A stretch of 64,000 bases of DNA, taken from NCBI RefSeq assembly GCF_000828475.1, contig NZ_AP014648.1, positions 1,550,001 through 1,614,000 on the forward strand, read 5' to 3'. The position numbers and the translations under genes were made by a program. Every line of letters starts with the position of its first letter. The first letter of the stretch is position 1. The notes under the pieces were generated by a model that made no database searches, had not been told where the DNA came from, and worked only from the letters and a program-made list of their open reading frames with translations. This document shows, piece by piece, positions 43,137 through 55,141 of this stretch. This stretch comes from Methyloceanibacter caenitepidi. Lineage in GTDB: Bacteria > Pseudomonadota > Alphaproteobacteria > Rhizobiales > Methyloligellaceae.

Positions 43137-44194
43137 CTCGCGAAGAACGCATCCGGCATCTCTACGATGCCGTAAAGGAGCGCATCCTCATCCTGGACGG
43201 CGCCATGGGCACCATGATCCAGCGGCACAAGCTGGATGAGGCGGGCTATCGCGGGGAGCGCTTCAAGGATTTCGACCGCGACCTGAAAGGCAATAACGAC
43301 CTCCTTGTCCTCTCGCAGCCGGACATCATCCGCGACATCCACAAAGCCTATCTGGAAGCAGGCGCGGATATCATCGGGACGAACACGTTCAATGCGCAGG
43401 CCATCAGCCAGGCCGACTATGGCCTGGAGGATTTGAGCTACGAGATGAACGTCGCGGCGGCAAAGCTTGCGCGGGAAGCGGCAGACGAGTTTGAGGCAAA
43501 GACACCGGACCGGCCACGCTACGTCGCCGGCGCCATCGGTCCGACCAACCGCACGGCGTCCATCTCACCCGACGTCAACAATCCCGGCTTCCGCAATGTG
43601 AGCTTCGATGAACTGGTCGAAGCCTACTCGACGCAGGTGCGCGGTCTCATCGACGGCGGCGTGGACCTGATCCTGATCGAGACCGTCTTCGATACGTTGA
43701 ATGCGAAGGCGGCGGGCTTCGCGGTAGAAGAGGTCTTCGACGAACTCGGCGTGAAACTGCCGATCATGATTTCGGGCACGATCACGGACCTGTCCGGTCG
43801 CAACCTGTCGGGCCAGACGCCGGAAGCGTTTTGGTACTCCATGCGCCATTTGCGGCCGTTCTCAATCGGCTTCAATTGCTCGTTCGGCGCCGAACAGCTG
43901 CGGCCGTCCGTGGACGAGATCGCGCACGTGACCGATACCTATGTCAGCATCTATCCCAATGCGGGGCTGCCCAACGAGATGGGCGCCTATGACGAGACGC
44001 CCGGACATATGGCGGGGCTGCTGGAGGATTGGGCCAAGAACGGGCTGATCAATATCGTCGGCGGCTGTTGCGGTACGACGCCCGAGCACATCAAGGCTAT
44101 CGCGGAAGCGGTGGCGCCGTATGAGCCGCGCGTCATTCCCAAAGTAGAGCATGCGCTCCGGCTCTCCGGCCTTGAGCCCTTCGTGCACGGCTAA
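43133..44194 (+). CDS. metH1: Methionine synthase, homocysteine-binding subunit (MetH N-terminal part)
   Basis: 353 aa. Residues about 15-330 form the Hcy domain: [33 protein letters not shown] (first Zn Cys) and [14 protein letters not shown] (two Zn Cys). In most bacteria this is the start of a 1,200-aa MetH; here it ends with its own stop. ATGA overlap with metF. Confidence 0.93.
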   Translation: MTREERIRHLYDAVKERILILDGAMGTMIQRHKLDEAGYRGERFKDFDRDLKGNNDLLVLSQPDIIRDIHKAYLEAGADIIGTNTFNAQAISQADYGLEDLSYEMNVAAAKLAREAADEFEAKTPDRPRYVAGAIGPTNRTASISPDVNNPGFRNVSFDELVEAYSTQVRGLIDGGVDLILIETVFDTLNAKAAGFAVEEVFDELGVKLPIMISGTITDLSGRNLSGQTPEAFWYSMRHLRPFSIGFNCSFGAEQLRPSVDEIAHVTDTYVSIYPNAGLPNEMGAYDETPGHMAGLLEDWAKNGLINIVGGCCGTTPEHIKAIAEAVAPYEPRVIPKVEHALRLSGLEPFVHG

Positions 44195-44209
44195 TTTCGA
44201 ATAGGTGAA

Positions 44210-46894
<2,685 letters not shown>

Positions 46895-46995
46895 GAGCCA
46901 ACACAGCAGAGATGGCGCCGAGACGGGGTCGTCCGTCTACGGCTACTTTTCCCTGCTGGCTTGATGTTGGCGGGCCTTCGGCCCAAGTACTCGCT

Positions 46996-47079
46996 CTAGA
47001 TCATTCCTAAAATGACGAGTGCGAGAAAGCTGAACGATATTACGACCGAAGCCACGGTCAGTTTGGCGGTGAATTCCAT
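46996..47079 (-). CDS. 27-residue single-helix membrane protein
   Basis: MEFTAKLTVASVVISFSFLA followed by LVILGMI. Ribosome site AAAGGAGAG lies 8 nt upstream. A single membrane helix with an N-terminal Glu/Lys; many bacteria encode such 25-30-residue proteins that bind larger membrane complexes. The open frame upstream is unlikely to be translated. Confidence 0.55.
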   Translation of the reverse strand: MEFTAKLTVASVVISFSFLALVILGMI

Positions 47080-47396
47080 CGGAAGCTCTCCTTTCCGATT
47101 GGAGGGGTGCCCGTTCTGCAAGGTCGTCATTTTACAAACTCCCCGAATTACGTGCCAAGCTGTTTCCTTGTTGCGCCGCACAAAAATGTGAACGCCGCAA
47201 GCGTTGCCATTCAACGCGTCAAGTGGAATTCGGTTCGCGCGTGGAGCATTTTTTTTGATTCTGGGCCCTGGTTTGATGGCGCCGCAGCGGATCCCCAAGT
47301 GCGACATCGTTGCGTGCGGGCCGGTGCATAGTGTGTGGAAAATTGTGCCGCTGGGAGCGCTCGCGGGCCTTGCGCGTGCTCAAGAAATGGGCTGCT
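47080..47396. other. Intergenic region, nothing recognised
   Basis: No gene or known element seen between the small membrane protein and the GNAT gene. Short frames on the plus strand lack ribosome sites. Confidence 0.5.
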
Positions 47397-47891
47397 TCAA
47401 GTCAGCACCTTCCTGAGGAGCATCTCGGCAAAGCCTTCCGCGACGAGACCCGGCAGAGTTCCGACTTCGACGAAGCCACGCCGCTCATAGAAGCGACGGG
47501 CGGGGTTGTTGAACTCGGAGGCGCAGACCCAGACATTGCGCGCCCCGGCCCGCTTGGCTTCGGCTTCGACGAACGCTAGAGCCTTGGTTCCAAGCCCGTG
47601 TCCTTGATGATCGGGAAGGACGGCAAGGAGCTCGACATAGGGGCCCTTGAGCCATGGAAAGCGCGTGCAGGCAACACCCGCCGTCGCGCCGCCGACAGTG
47701 ATGGCGTAGTGCCGCGTGCCTTCGTCCCCGCCGGCAAGAAAGCGGTTAAGGGCCTCTTCCGGAATTGCCAGGGTCGACCACGGCGACATGGCCGCGAGTG
47801 CCGACGCCAACGTCCGTCGCGCATCGTCCGTGATTGAGCACAACTGTGCGCCTCCAAGGTCGGCCGTCGGCGGGAAGGGCGAGGACGTCAC
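47397..47891 (-). CDS. GNAT-family N-acetyltransferase
   Basis: 164 aa from GTG at 47891 that overlaps the deacetylase stop (GTGA), so the two are translationally coupled. The core has VELLAVLPDHQGHGLGTKAL (QGHGLG acetyl-CoA loop) and NPARRFYERRGFVEVGTLPG. Substrate unknown. Confidence 0.85.
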   Translation of the reverse strand: MTSSPFPPTADLGGAQLCSITDDARRTLASALAAMSPWSTLAIPEEALNRFLAGGDEGTRHYAITVGGATAGVACTRFPWLKGPYVELLAVLPDHQGHGLGTKALAFVEAEAKRAGARNVWVCASEFNNPARRFYERRGFVEVGTLPGLVAEGFAEMLLRKVLT

Positions 47892-48910
47892 TTGCTTTGC
47901 GCCCGGCGGCGCTTCTTGACCTGCGCATAGCGGTACTGGTCGCCCGGGCGTTCGGTGTAGCAGCTCTGCGCGATCACCGGTTCGCCGACGGCGAGCAGTT
48001 CGCTCACGGTCACGAAACGATAGCCGTCCTCTTTCAGTTTGGGGATGGCGATCTTGAGGGCCTCCGCCGTATTGCGGCCATGGCCGTTCGCGTGACCGAT
48101 GACGATGGCGCCGGGGTGGGCCTGGTCGACGATGGCCTTGGCGATACGCTTGGCGGAGAGGCCGGGATCCGGATCGCCGGTCACGATGTCCCACTGAATG
48201 GCGAGTTGTCCCGCATCCGCGACGGCGGACAGAGCCCTGGCGTTACACCATCCATAGGGGAACCGCATGAGGGTCAGTTCGGCCTGGGGACCGCCGTCCT
48301 CCGCGATGTCCGCGGCGCAGTTCTTCGCCAGGAGCTGATCGCGGGCGCGCAGGAACGCCGCCTCCGTCAGATGAATTTCGTCGTCCAGGGTGGCCGCGCT
48401 CGCTTTCGTGAAATCGCGGTGGGCGAGGCCATGGCCGCCGATTTCGAAGCGTTTGTCGGCGATGAGCTGGGTGCCCCGTTCGGGGTGGCTTTCAAACCAC
48501 TTGCCGCTTACGAACAGCGTGGCTTTGACATTCTCAGCGCGCAGATAGTCGATGACATGCCCGTCATAGCCGGTCCGATGCCCATTGCTTTCACAAAGGT
48601 CGAAGGTGAGGGCGATGACCTTGTCGTCGCCTGGAATCTTCACGCTGCGGATCGAACCACGCAACGGCTTGGCAACGGGCGCGCGCTCGGGCCGCGCCAC
48701 CTTGCGGAGGGTCTCGAGATCCAAGCGCGTGCGATCGAACTTGGAAGCGCGTTCCTTGTCGGTGCCTGCAAGCGCGGTGCTGCTCCAGCACTGGGACAGG
48801 AGCGTGTTTTCCAAATGCGCCGCTGCTGGGCCACGATCGTCCGCCGCGGCAAGGGACGCTCCGGCCATCAGGATGCCAAGAGCGACGAATGCCCGCCTGC
48901 ACAGAACCAT
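47888..48910 (-). CDS. Exported polysaccharide deacetylase (NodB homology)
   Basis: 340 aa from ATG at 48910; signal peptide RRAFVALGILMAGASLAAA. NodB motifs: IALTFDLCESNGHRTGYDGH (TFDLCE variant of TFDD), FEIGGHGLAHRDF (the HxxxH metal site), TLMRFPYGWCN and AIVIGHANGHG. The TFDLCE variant is common in rhizobial exported members. It would remove acyl groups from a cell-envelope glycan. An in-frame start 21 codons earlier is possible. Confidence 0.85.
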   Translation of the reverse strand: MVLCRRAFVALGILMAGASLAAADDRGPAAAHLENTLLSQCWSSTALAGTDKERASKFDRTRLDLETLRKVARPERAPVAKPLRGSIRSVKIPGDDKVIALTFDLCESNGHRTGYDGHVIDYLRAENVKATLFVSGKWFESHPERGTQLIADKRFEIGGHGLAHRDFTKASAATLDDEIHLTEAAFLRARDQLLAKNCAADIAEDGGPQAELTLMRFPYGWCNARALSAVADAGQLAIQWDIVTGDPDPGLSAKRIAKAIVDQAHPGAIVIGHANGHGRNTAEALKIAIPKLKEDGYRFVTVSELLAVGEPVIAQSCYTERPGDQYRYAQVKKRRRAQSK

Positions 48911-49012
48911 TGCCGCCCATCCCCAAAGAATCCGATCGACGGCTTCTTGTGCCGGTTTCGCGGCAGGCGTCAACGAAAAGATCGGCGACGAAAGGCGAGG
49001 GGCGTTAGGGCC

Positions 49013-49780
49013 CTAGCGAACGGGGTCGAACGACAGCGGCGCTTGAGAAATCATCGGGCAGTCCAGCGTCTTCTCGAGGGCGTCGGCGAGCTCTTCCTCG
49101 TTATTGGCCTTGATGTAGAGCCCGTTGTTCTGATCCGCGAGACACATCAGATCCATGACGCTGTTCTGGCCCGTCCACGAATAACCCGAGTAGCGAAAGC
49201 CGATCACATGGATGGTCAGCCGTGCCGCGTTGTCGTGAAGCCGCTTCGCGAGCTCGCACGGCGCTCGGCCGCAGGTCTCCTCGCCATCGGTCACGACGAC
49301 GATCACGCCCGGATTGTTGCGATAGTCAAGCGCCTCGGCCGCCTGCTCGACGCCGGACGTGAGCGGAGTCTTGCCCGCCGGGATGATTCGGTTGACCGCG
49401 CGCATGATCTTCTTGGCCGCATTGGCGGTCGGCTTCAAGGCGAGCGACACGTTGCACTGATTGTAGGGTCCGGGACCGTACGTCACGAGACCGACGCGGC
49501 GGTATCGCGTCGCGCTCGGAAGGACCTGCGCGAGCGCCCAGCGCACTTCGTCGATGCGGGGCTTGGAATTGGGAATCCCGAGTTCCTGGTTTCCCGACAT
49601 GGAGCCCGAAGCATCGAAAACGATCATGGCATCGTCGGTGCAGGGCGCCTTCGATGGATCGGCCGTCTCGGCGTCTTGCGCCTGCGCGATGACGGACGAG
49701 CCGACCAAGGCGGTGGCTGCAATGCCAGCGACCAACCATTTGCGCCAAAGCATTGCAATTCCGCTGCCACGATCTTGCAT
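49013..49780 (-). CDS. Exported von Willebrand factor A domain protein
   Basis: 255 aa; signal peptide around WRKWLVAGIAATALVGSSVI-AQA. MIVFDASGSMSGNQE is the MIDAS (DxSxS, here DASGS), with the Thr in TPLTSGVEQAAEAL and the Asp in IVVVTDGEETCGRAPCELAK. Close to periplasmic VWA proteins of alphaproteobacteria. Start 49780 or 49753 cannot be decided. Confidence 0.85.
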   Translation of the reverse strand: MQDRGSGIAMLWRKWLVAGIAATALVGSSVIAQAQDAETADPSKAPCTDDAMIVFDASGSMSGNQELGIPNSKPRIDEVRWALAQVLPSATRYRRVGLVTYGPGPYNQCNVSLALKPTANAAKKIMRAVNRIIPAGKTPLTSGVEQAAEALDYRNNPGVIVVVTDGEETCGRAPCELAKRLHDNAARLTIHVIGFRYSGYSWTGQNSVMDLMCLADQNNGLYIKANNEEELADALEKTLDCPMISQAPLSFDPVR

Positions 49781-49886
49781 TTTGTCTGGGCTCCCTAGGC
49801 AATTTTGGCGCAGCATAACCCAAGTCGATTTTATGCGGAATGGCAGAATATGAGGGAATTTGAGGGAGCAACTGCCGTGCTCAACG

Positions 49887-51020
49887 CTATGGGCTGAAGA
49901 TCAGGACCACATAGACAAGGAAGAGCAGCAGGTGCACGACGCCGTTGATCACGTTGGTCCGGCCGCCCCCAAAGGTCATGCCGCTTACGAACAAAGTGAG
50001 GACAAGCAGGACCATTTCCAGCTGCGTCAGTCCGAGTTCCGCGTCACGCCCGGTGATCATGCCGATGGCCAGGACCGCCGGCACGGTCAGCCCGATCGTC
50101 GAGAGCGCCGATCCGAGACAGATATTGATCGATCGCTGCAGCCGGTTCGCCAGCGCGGCGGATAACGCGCTCAGGCCTTCCGGCGTCAAGACCAGCACCG
50201 CGATCAAGACGCCACCGAGTTCGTCCGGTAGGCCCAGGTCCTCGATGCCGTAGTTGACGATTTCACCGAGATATTCGGCCAGGATCACCACTGGCAGCAG
50301 GCACAAAATCAGCATGATCGTATGGAAGGCCAGCGAGTGGGATTTCTTACTCTCTTCGCCGGTATCCGAACCGCCTGCGCGCGCCGAGGCTGCTGCCCCG
50401 TTCTGCTCCGGCTCATCGAAGAACGAGCGGTGGCGCATGGTCTGAATGATCACGAACGCTGCGTAGAACAAAAGGGTGATCGCACCGAACAGGATCGCCT
50501 TTCCGGGGGCATTTACCGGATCGGGGGCGGTCTGCGTATAGTTTGGGACGACCAGGGCGAAGACGGCCAGGGCCGTGAGCACGACGAGGAAGGCGCGCGC
50601 GCCCGCGAGATTGTAGTCCTGCTCCCAGTAGCGGAGCGCCCCCATGACAAGAGCAAGCCCCACCATGCCGTTGAGTACGATCATCAGCGTGGCGAACATG
50701 GCATCGCGGGCCAGCGTCGGATTGTTGTCGCCTTGCAGCATGATCGAGGCGAGCATCGCCACCTCGATAATAATCACCGAGAAGGTCAGGATCAGCGTGC
50801 CGTAAGGTTCGCCGAGTTCCTCCGCCACGGCCTCGCCCTGCTGCATAACGGCATAGGCGCACCACATCATGACCGGAAACAGCCAAGCGAAGAGCAGGAC
50901 GGACTTCAGGTGATTCTCGAGGTTCGACATCAGGTCGGCGCCGAAGAGGACAAAGACTGCGGCCGTGAGGCCGCCGACCACTGCCGGCGCGATGGCGTGC
51001 AACAGGATGTGCTTGTTCAT
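49887..51020 (-). CDS. chaA: Calcium/cation:proton antiporter, ChaA type
   Basis: 377 aa with about 11 membrane helices. The two alpha repeats of the CaCA family are clear: GEPYGTLILTFSVIIIEVAM and LTPEGLSALSAALANRLQRS-INICLGSALSTIGLTVP. Likely exports Ca2+ or Na+/K+ at high pH. Divergent from a TetR gene with an operator between. Confidence 0.9.
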   Translation of the reverse strand: MNKHILLHAIAPAVVGGLTAAVFVLFGADLMSNLENHLKSVLLFAWLFPVMMWCAYAVMQQGEAVAEELGEPYGTLILTFSVIIIEVAMLASIMLQGDNNPTLARDAMFATLMIVLNGMVGLALVMGALRYWEQDYNLAGARAFLVVLTALAVFALVVPNYTQTAPDPVNAPGKAILFGAITLLFYAAFVIIQTMRHRSFFDEPEQNGAAASARAGGSDTGEESKKSHSLAFHTIMLILCLLPVVILAEYLGEIVNYGIEDLGLPDELGGVLIAVLVLTPEGLSALSAALANRLQRSINICLGSALSTIGLTVPAVLAIGMITGRDAELGLTQLEMVLLVLTLFVSGMTFGGGRTNVINGVVHLLLFLVYVVLIFSP

Positions 51021-51150
51021 AACGGTTCTATGAGACGGGACTCAGAAGGGGCGCCCCTCGGAAAGGCTTGCGGGTTCGACTTTGGACTGATTCTGGTATC
51101 GGTATCACAGGGCGGACGTGACGGTGAACCTAGCCGAGGGGCCGGCTTTT

Positions 51151-51169
51151 ATGTAATAGCCGTTTACAT
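51151..51169. promoter_or_regulatory. Palindromic operator between chaA and tetR-type gene
   Basis: ATGTAA, seven bases, TTACAT. It lies in the divergent promoter region and its right half shares the ATG (51168) of the TetR gene, so the regulator probably represses itself and perhaps the antiporter. Confidence 0.6.
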
Positions 51170-51848
51170 GAACGGTCCCGGCCGCCGCTGGCAGCGGCGC
51201 TCCTATCACCATGGCAACCTCAAAGAGGTGCTGCTGGAAGCCGCGCGCAAGCTCATCGAAGAGCATGGCGCCTTTGGCTTCAGTCTTACGGAAGCGGCCC
51301 GGCTCGCCGGCGTGAGCCCGGCGGCGCCCTATCGGCACTTCCGTGACAGGGACGCCTTGCTGGCTGAAGTCGCCCGCAGCGGGTTCGAACGATTTGCCGC
51401 GCGCCTGGACGCGGCCTGGAACAACGGCGTCCCGACGCCGTTGTCGGCGTTCGAGGCATTGGGCCGCGCCTATCTTACCTTCGCCCGCGACGAGCCGGCC
51501 AGCTATGCGGTCATGTTCGAGACAGGCGCTTCGACGGAGGAAGGCGGTGAGGCGATCCAGGCCGCCACGTCTTCGCCGGCTGCCGAAAAGGCCTTCAACG
51601 TGCTGCTTGAGGCCGCTGCCGCGTTATGCCGGAAATTGCCGGAGAGTGAACGCCCGCCGCTCAAACTCGTGGCCATGCACATCTGGACAATGTCTCACGG
51701 CGTCGCATCGCTCTTCATTCAGGAGGGCAATGCGGCCAAGAAGGTGCCGCTCTCGCCCGAAGAGGTGTTGGAGAGCGGCCTGCTCATCTATTTGAAGGGG
51801 CTCGGTGTGCTGCCCGAAGCCGCCGACGAGGGGCCGGCCGCGAAATAG
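51168..51848 (+). CDS. TetR/AcrR-family regulator (WHG-type C-terminus)
   Basis: 226 aa. The N-terminal helix-turn-helix (SYHHGNLKEVLLEAARKLIE, FSLTEAARLAGVSPAAPYRH-F) is typical; the C-terminus (MHIWTMSHGVASLFI) carries the W..HG motif of PF13305. No ribosome site before the ATG. Confidence 0.9.
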   Translation: MNGPGRRWQRRSYHHGNLKEVLLEAARKLIEEHGAFGFSLTEAARLAGVSPAAPYRHFRDRDALLAEVARSGFERFAARLDAAWNNGVPTPLSAFEALGRAYLTFARDEPASYAVMFETGASTEEGGEAIQAATSSPAAEKAFNVLLEAAAALCRKLPESERPPLKLVAMHIWTMSHGVASLFIQEGNAAKKVPLSPEEVLESGLLIYLKGLGVLPEAADEGPAAK

Positions 51849-51850
51849 GG

Positions 51851-52660
51851 CTAGCGGCTGGCCGTTCTGGAGACCTGGCCTGCTTGTTGGCTGCTCGCCT
51901 CGAGCCATCTCAGGACAAGATTCCAGTCCGCCCGTGACCCGTTGTAGATGTTGCGGTCGCACTTGCCTGGCACGCCCGGCACGTGTCCCGTGGCGGTGAA
52001 CTGCCAGAAGGCCCATTTGCGGCCCGGATATCGCTTGTGCGGTTCAGCCGCCACCGACCGGAGCCAGAAATGATAGTCCTCGAATTGACCCTCGAGGATG
52101 TCCTTATGAAATCTCGGGTCCGTGTAGATGATCGGCCGCTTGCCGGTGTGGCGCTCCATGGCGTCAAGAATGATCTTGATCTTCTTGAGCGCCAGCTCCC
52201 GCGAGACCTTCTTGGGGCAGGTCTTCGAATCGGGGTGCCACTCGAGATCCAGAACCGGCGGCAGCGCATCGGGATCGGCAGGCACGTTCCGGACGAACCA
52301 GTCGGCCTGCTCTGACGCATAGCGGCACCAATAAATGAAGTGATAGGCGCCGCGCGCCACGCCCGCGCGCTTCGCGGCATACCAATTCTGACGGAACTTG
52401 GGATCGAGGTGGTCGCCGCCTTCGGTCGCTTTGATAAATGCGAACTCGATGCCTGCCTGGCGGACCCGGTTCCAATCGATGTCGCCCTGCCAGTAGGAGA
52501 CGTCGATCCCCTGGACCGGCATGGTATGGGCCCGCTTCACGCCCGCATGCGGCTTGTGATCCTTCAGCGACCTGGCCACGGCCGTGCCGCTCCCGAATGC
52601 GCCGGCAGCAACAGCCACCGCGACGGCAAAACTAATGACTTGGCGATACGCAGAACTCAT
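51851..52660 (-). CDS. GH25 lysozyme (muramidase), exported
   Basis: 269 aa from ATG 52660; signal peptide VISFAVAVAVAAGAFGSGTA. VQGIDVSYWQGDIDWNRVR opens the barrel with the first Asp, then FAFIKATEGG, LPPVLDLEWHPD (DxE catalytic pair) and KWAFWQFTATG. It cleaves peptidoglycan glycan strands. The longer open frame upstream has no signal peptide. Confidence 0.93.
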   Translation of the reverse strand: MSSAYRQVISFAVAVAVAAGAFGSGTAVARSLKDHKPHAGVKRAHTMPVQGIDVSYWQGDIDWNRVRQAGIEFAFIKATEGGDHLDPKFRQNWYAAKRAGVARGAYHFIYWCRYASEQADWFVRNVPADPDALPPVLDLEWHPDSKTCPKKVSRELALKKIKIILDAMERHTGKRPIIYTDPRFHKDILEGQFEDYHFWLRSVAAEPHKRYPGRKWAFWQFTATGHVPGVPGKCDRNIYNGSRADWNLVLRWLEASSQQAGQVSRTASR

Positions 52661-52823
52661 ATGAACGCCCCCAGAAACGCCCGATAACCGTACATTTTTC
52701 GGCGAATTGATGGGGAACTCTCGGGACTTGCGGTTAATTTTTTCTTGGCCGGTGGCGCACCTTGAGTCGCCCCGGCGATCTCCCAAAACCGCAAAAGCTA
52801 GACGAGAATCAGGCAGGGAGACG

Positions 52824-52874
52824 TTGAACGCCTTGCCAGCAGAGCCCATATATGTGAATGTGAATAACATTCAC
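52824..52874 (+). promoter_or_regulatory. Possible promoter with 21-bp inverted repeat
   Basis: TTGAAC (52824-52829) and CATATA (52847-52852) are spaced 17 bp. GTGAATGT-GAATA-ACATTCAC (52854-52874) follows at the expected transcription start, 21 bp before the DUF2852 gene. A repressor site or a 5' hairpin. Confidence 0.5.
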
Positions 52875-52895
52875 TTACCCCGTGAAAGGACCCCG

Positions 52896-53270
52896 ATGCA
52901 ACTAGTTGCGACCCTCGACGAGTACGGAAAGCCCGCTTGGTTCGCCGCGACGATCCTCGGCTTTATCGTCTGGTGGCCAATCGGCCTTGGTGTTTTGGCA
53001 TATCTAATCTGGAGTGGACGAATGGGATGCGGAAATAGGAATGCTTGGCGCTCGTACTTCAAGGAAGAGGCGCAGCGGTTTCAGAGTGGTTTCGGCTCGA
53101 CCGGCAATCGCGCCTTCGACGCCTACCGTGAGGAAACCCTGAAGCGGCTCGAGGAAGAGGCCGACGAGTTTCAGGCCTTTCTGAAGCGGCTTCGCGACGC
53201 CAAGGACAAGGCGGAGTTCGACCAGTTCATGGCCGAGCGGAAGCAGGTTCAGCCGGTCCAGACAAGCTAG
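52896..53270 (+). CDS. DUF2852 membrane protein
   Basis: 124 aa with GAAAGGA upstream. A membrane stretch (WFAATILGFIVWWPIGLGVL) and the conserved AFDAYREETLKRLEEEADEF-..FLKRLRDAKDKAEFDQFM region identify DUF2852, frequent in Hyphomicrobiales. Function unknown. Confidence 0.88.
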   Translation: MQLVATLDEYGKPAWFAATILGFIVWWPIGLGVLAYLIWSGRMGCGNRNAWRSYFKEEAQRFQSGFGSTGNRAFDAYREETLKRLEEEADEFQAFLKRLRDAKDKAEFDQFMAERKQVQPVQTS

Positions 53271-53301
53271 GCGCGTTCGTCCCCTGCGAACGGACGCTGG
53301 A

Positions 53302-53334
53302 AGGCGCGGGGTTAGCCCCCGCGCCTTTAATTTT
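53302..53334 (+). terminator. Intrinsic terminator after DUF2852 gene
   Basis: AGGCGCGGGG pairs with CCCCGCGCCT around a 5-nt loop, followed by TTAATTTT. Confidence 0.8.
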
Positions 53335-53441
53335 GTCTGCAATCCGGTCTTTTCATCGCCAAGGTGATTTGTAGGATGCGCGCCAACGCGCCAATGCCAA
53401 GGGCGCGGCACTGAAACTCGTAGCGTTCGAGGTAGGAAGCG

Positions 53442-53837
53442 ATGACTTGTTCCAAGAGCCGCCATGCGGCTTTTCTTGTTGCCGGCGTGGGATTGTTCGC
53501 ATGTGTCACGCAAGTCCAGGCCAGCGATATCGAGGATCTCATCAAGAGCCCTCAGAAATATCTCGGGCAGCAGGTCGAGATGAAGGCGTACTGCACCAAG
53601 GGCGGCCGGTCCGGCGACGTGCTGGGCTATGAGTGCACGACGGACGATGGCGTCTATCTCGACACGGACGACATTACGCCGGACGACGCCAAGGACAAGT
53701 TCGCCAATGACTGCGCGGGCGGCAAATGCGAAGCGACGGTCACCTTTGAGCCGCACTCCTACTCGGTGTCCGGCGTGATCGAGCCGGACAGGGATGTCGT
53801 CATTTTCAACGCGAAGACCGCGAAGGTCAGCTTCTAG
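53442..53837 (+). CDS. Exported small protein with four Cys, OB-fold-like
   Basis: 131 aa. Signal peptide (HAAFLVAGVGLFACVTQVQA), then DIEDLIKSPQKYLGQQVEMK-AYC, a beta-barrel pattern as in small periplasmic OB-fold proteins, with Cys pairs (AYCTKGG, YECTT, NDCAGGKC). No specific family named. Confidence 0.65.
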   Translation: MTCSKSRHAAFLVAGVGLFACVTQVQASDIEDLIKSPQKYLGQQVEMKAYCTKGGRSGDVLGYECTTDDGVYLDTDDITPDDAKDKFANDCAGGKCEATVTFEPHSYSVSGVIEPDRDVVIFNAKTAKVSF

Positions 53838-53858
53838 GCGAACGCACTATCGGCGAAC

Positions 53859-55058
53859 CTAGGCCTCTTCGCCATCTTCGTTCTCGTTCTCGAGGATGCT
53901 CCTCGATCCGAAGTAGCGAAGGGCGAACGGCAGAACCAGCGGGTTGAAGGCGGCGTGGATGACGAGGCGCCGCAGCCACGGCTTCGACTGCGCCGTGGGC
54001 ATGAAAATCTTGGCGAAGGCTGCGGCGTCTTCCTGCCGTGCGGCAATTTCGGGCTTCATCATCGCCTCGTAGGAAGTGAAGGCGGCAGCATGGTTGCCGT
54101 CATAGCGCTGCAGCTCCTGCGCAAGCAGATACGCGCCTGCCATCGCCATATGCGAGCCCTGTCCCGCGAGGAGCGTTAGACACCCGCAGGCATCTCCCAG
54201 CAGCGTGACCCGGCCGCGCGACCAGCGCGGGATTGCGATCTGCGTCAGCGTGTCGAAATAGAGCGGCGCGGTTCCCTTGTAGGCATCGAACAGCATCTCG
54301 GCGATCCAACCCGAGCCCTTGAAGGCGCGCCGAACGAATGAAAGCTGCTGGTCGGGCGGGACGTCCACCTCGTCGAGCCGGAACACGAAGGTCGCGTCGA
54401 GCGAGCGTTCACCGAGCGGATAATAGAAAGCCACGCGGTTGGGCTCTTCATGGATCTGCGCGGTCCGGCGGACAGGCAGATCGTGGTCCTCGATGTGGAA
54501 CGCGGCGACATAGGCCCCGAGGAAGCGCGCGAATTGGTTCTCCTCGCCGAACATCAGACGGCGAACGCCCGAGTGCACGCCGTCGGCCCCGAACACAAGC
54601 GCGAACTCGTCGGAGCTGCCGTCGTCGAAAGTCACGTCGACATGACCATCCCGCTCTCTCAGGTCTGCAATCTCTTTGCCGAAACGGACTTGGACGCCAA
54701 GAGACTTGGCGTGGTCGAAAAGGATGCGTACGAGATCGGGGCGGCGCACATAGACGTACTTCCCGTCCAGCGCACGCTTGATGCGCTTGATTGGTACGGA
54801 CGTGTAGGGCTTGCCGTCGGCGTTCACGAACTGAAGCTTGTCGATGGGATAGCGCAGTGCACGCAGCTTGTCAGTGAGACCCAGTCGTTCGGCCACGTCC
54901 CAGCCGGAGCCGAAGAAGTCCATCATGTAGCCTTGGTCGGGCAGCTCGGGGCTCTGCTCCACCACGACAGGATCCTCGCCGTACTCCTTGAGGCAAATGG
55001 CGAGCGTGAGCCCAGCGATCCCTGCACCGGAGATTAAGACCCTGCCTTTGATCGCCAT
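53859..55058 (-). CDS. FAD-dependent monooxygenase (PHBH-like)
   Basis: 399 aa. GAGIAGLTLAICLKEYG is the FAD Rossmann motif, VFGADGVHSGVRRLMFGE the DG motif and VTLLGDACGCLTLLAGQGSH the GD motif. Such enzymes hydroxylate aromatic or polyketide substrates with NAD(P)H; substrate unknown. Confidence 0.9.
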   Translation of the reverse strand: MAIKGRVLISGAGIAGLTLAICLKEYGEDPVVVEQSPELPDQGYMMDFFGSGWDVAERLGLTDKLRALRYPIDKLQFVNADGKPYTSVPIKRIKRALDGKYVYVRRPDLVRILFDHAKSLGVQVRFGKEIADLRERDGHVDVTFDDGSSDEFALVFGADGVHSGVRRLMFGEENQFARFLGAYVAAFHIEDHDLPVRRTAQIHEEPNRVAFYYPLGERSLDATFVFRLDEVDVPPDQQLSFVRRAFKGSGWIAEMLFDAYKGTAPLYFDTLTQIAIPRWSRGRVTLLGDACGCLTLLAGQGSHMAMAGAYLLAQELQRYDGNHAAAFTSYEAMMKPEIAARQEDAAAFAKIFMPTAQSKPWLRRLVIHAAFNPLVLPFALRYFGSRSILENENEDGEEA

Positions 55059-55141
55059 TCAGCTTTGCCCTTCACGCGCAAACGTTCTTACCAATTGCCT
55101 CGGGCACCGGCGCGCCTACACCGCGCGCCGACTCCAATTGT

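Noticed and set aside
47834-49798. 654-codon plus-strand ORF
   Set aside because: Antisense to the deacetylase and VWA genes, both with signal peptides and motifs.
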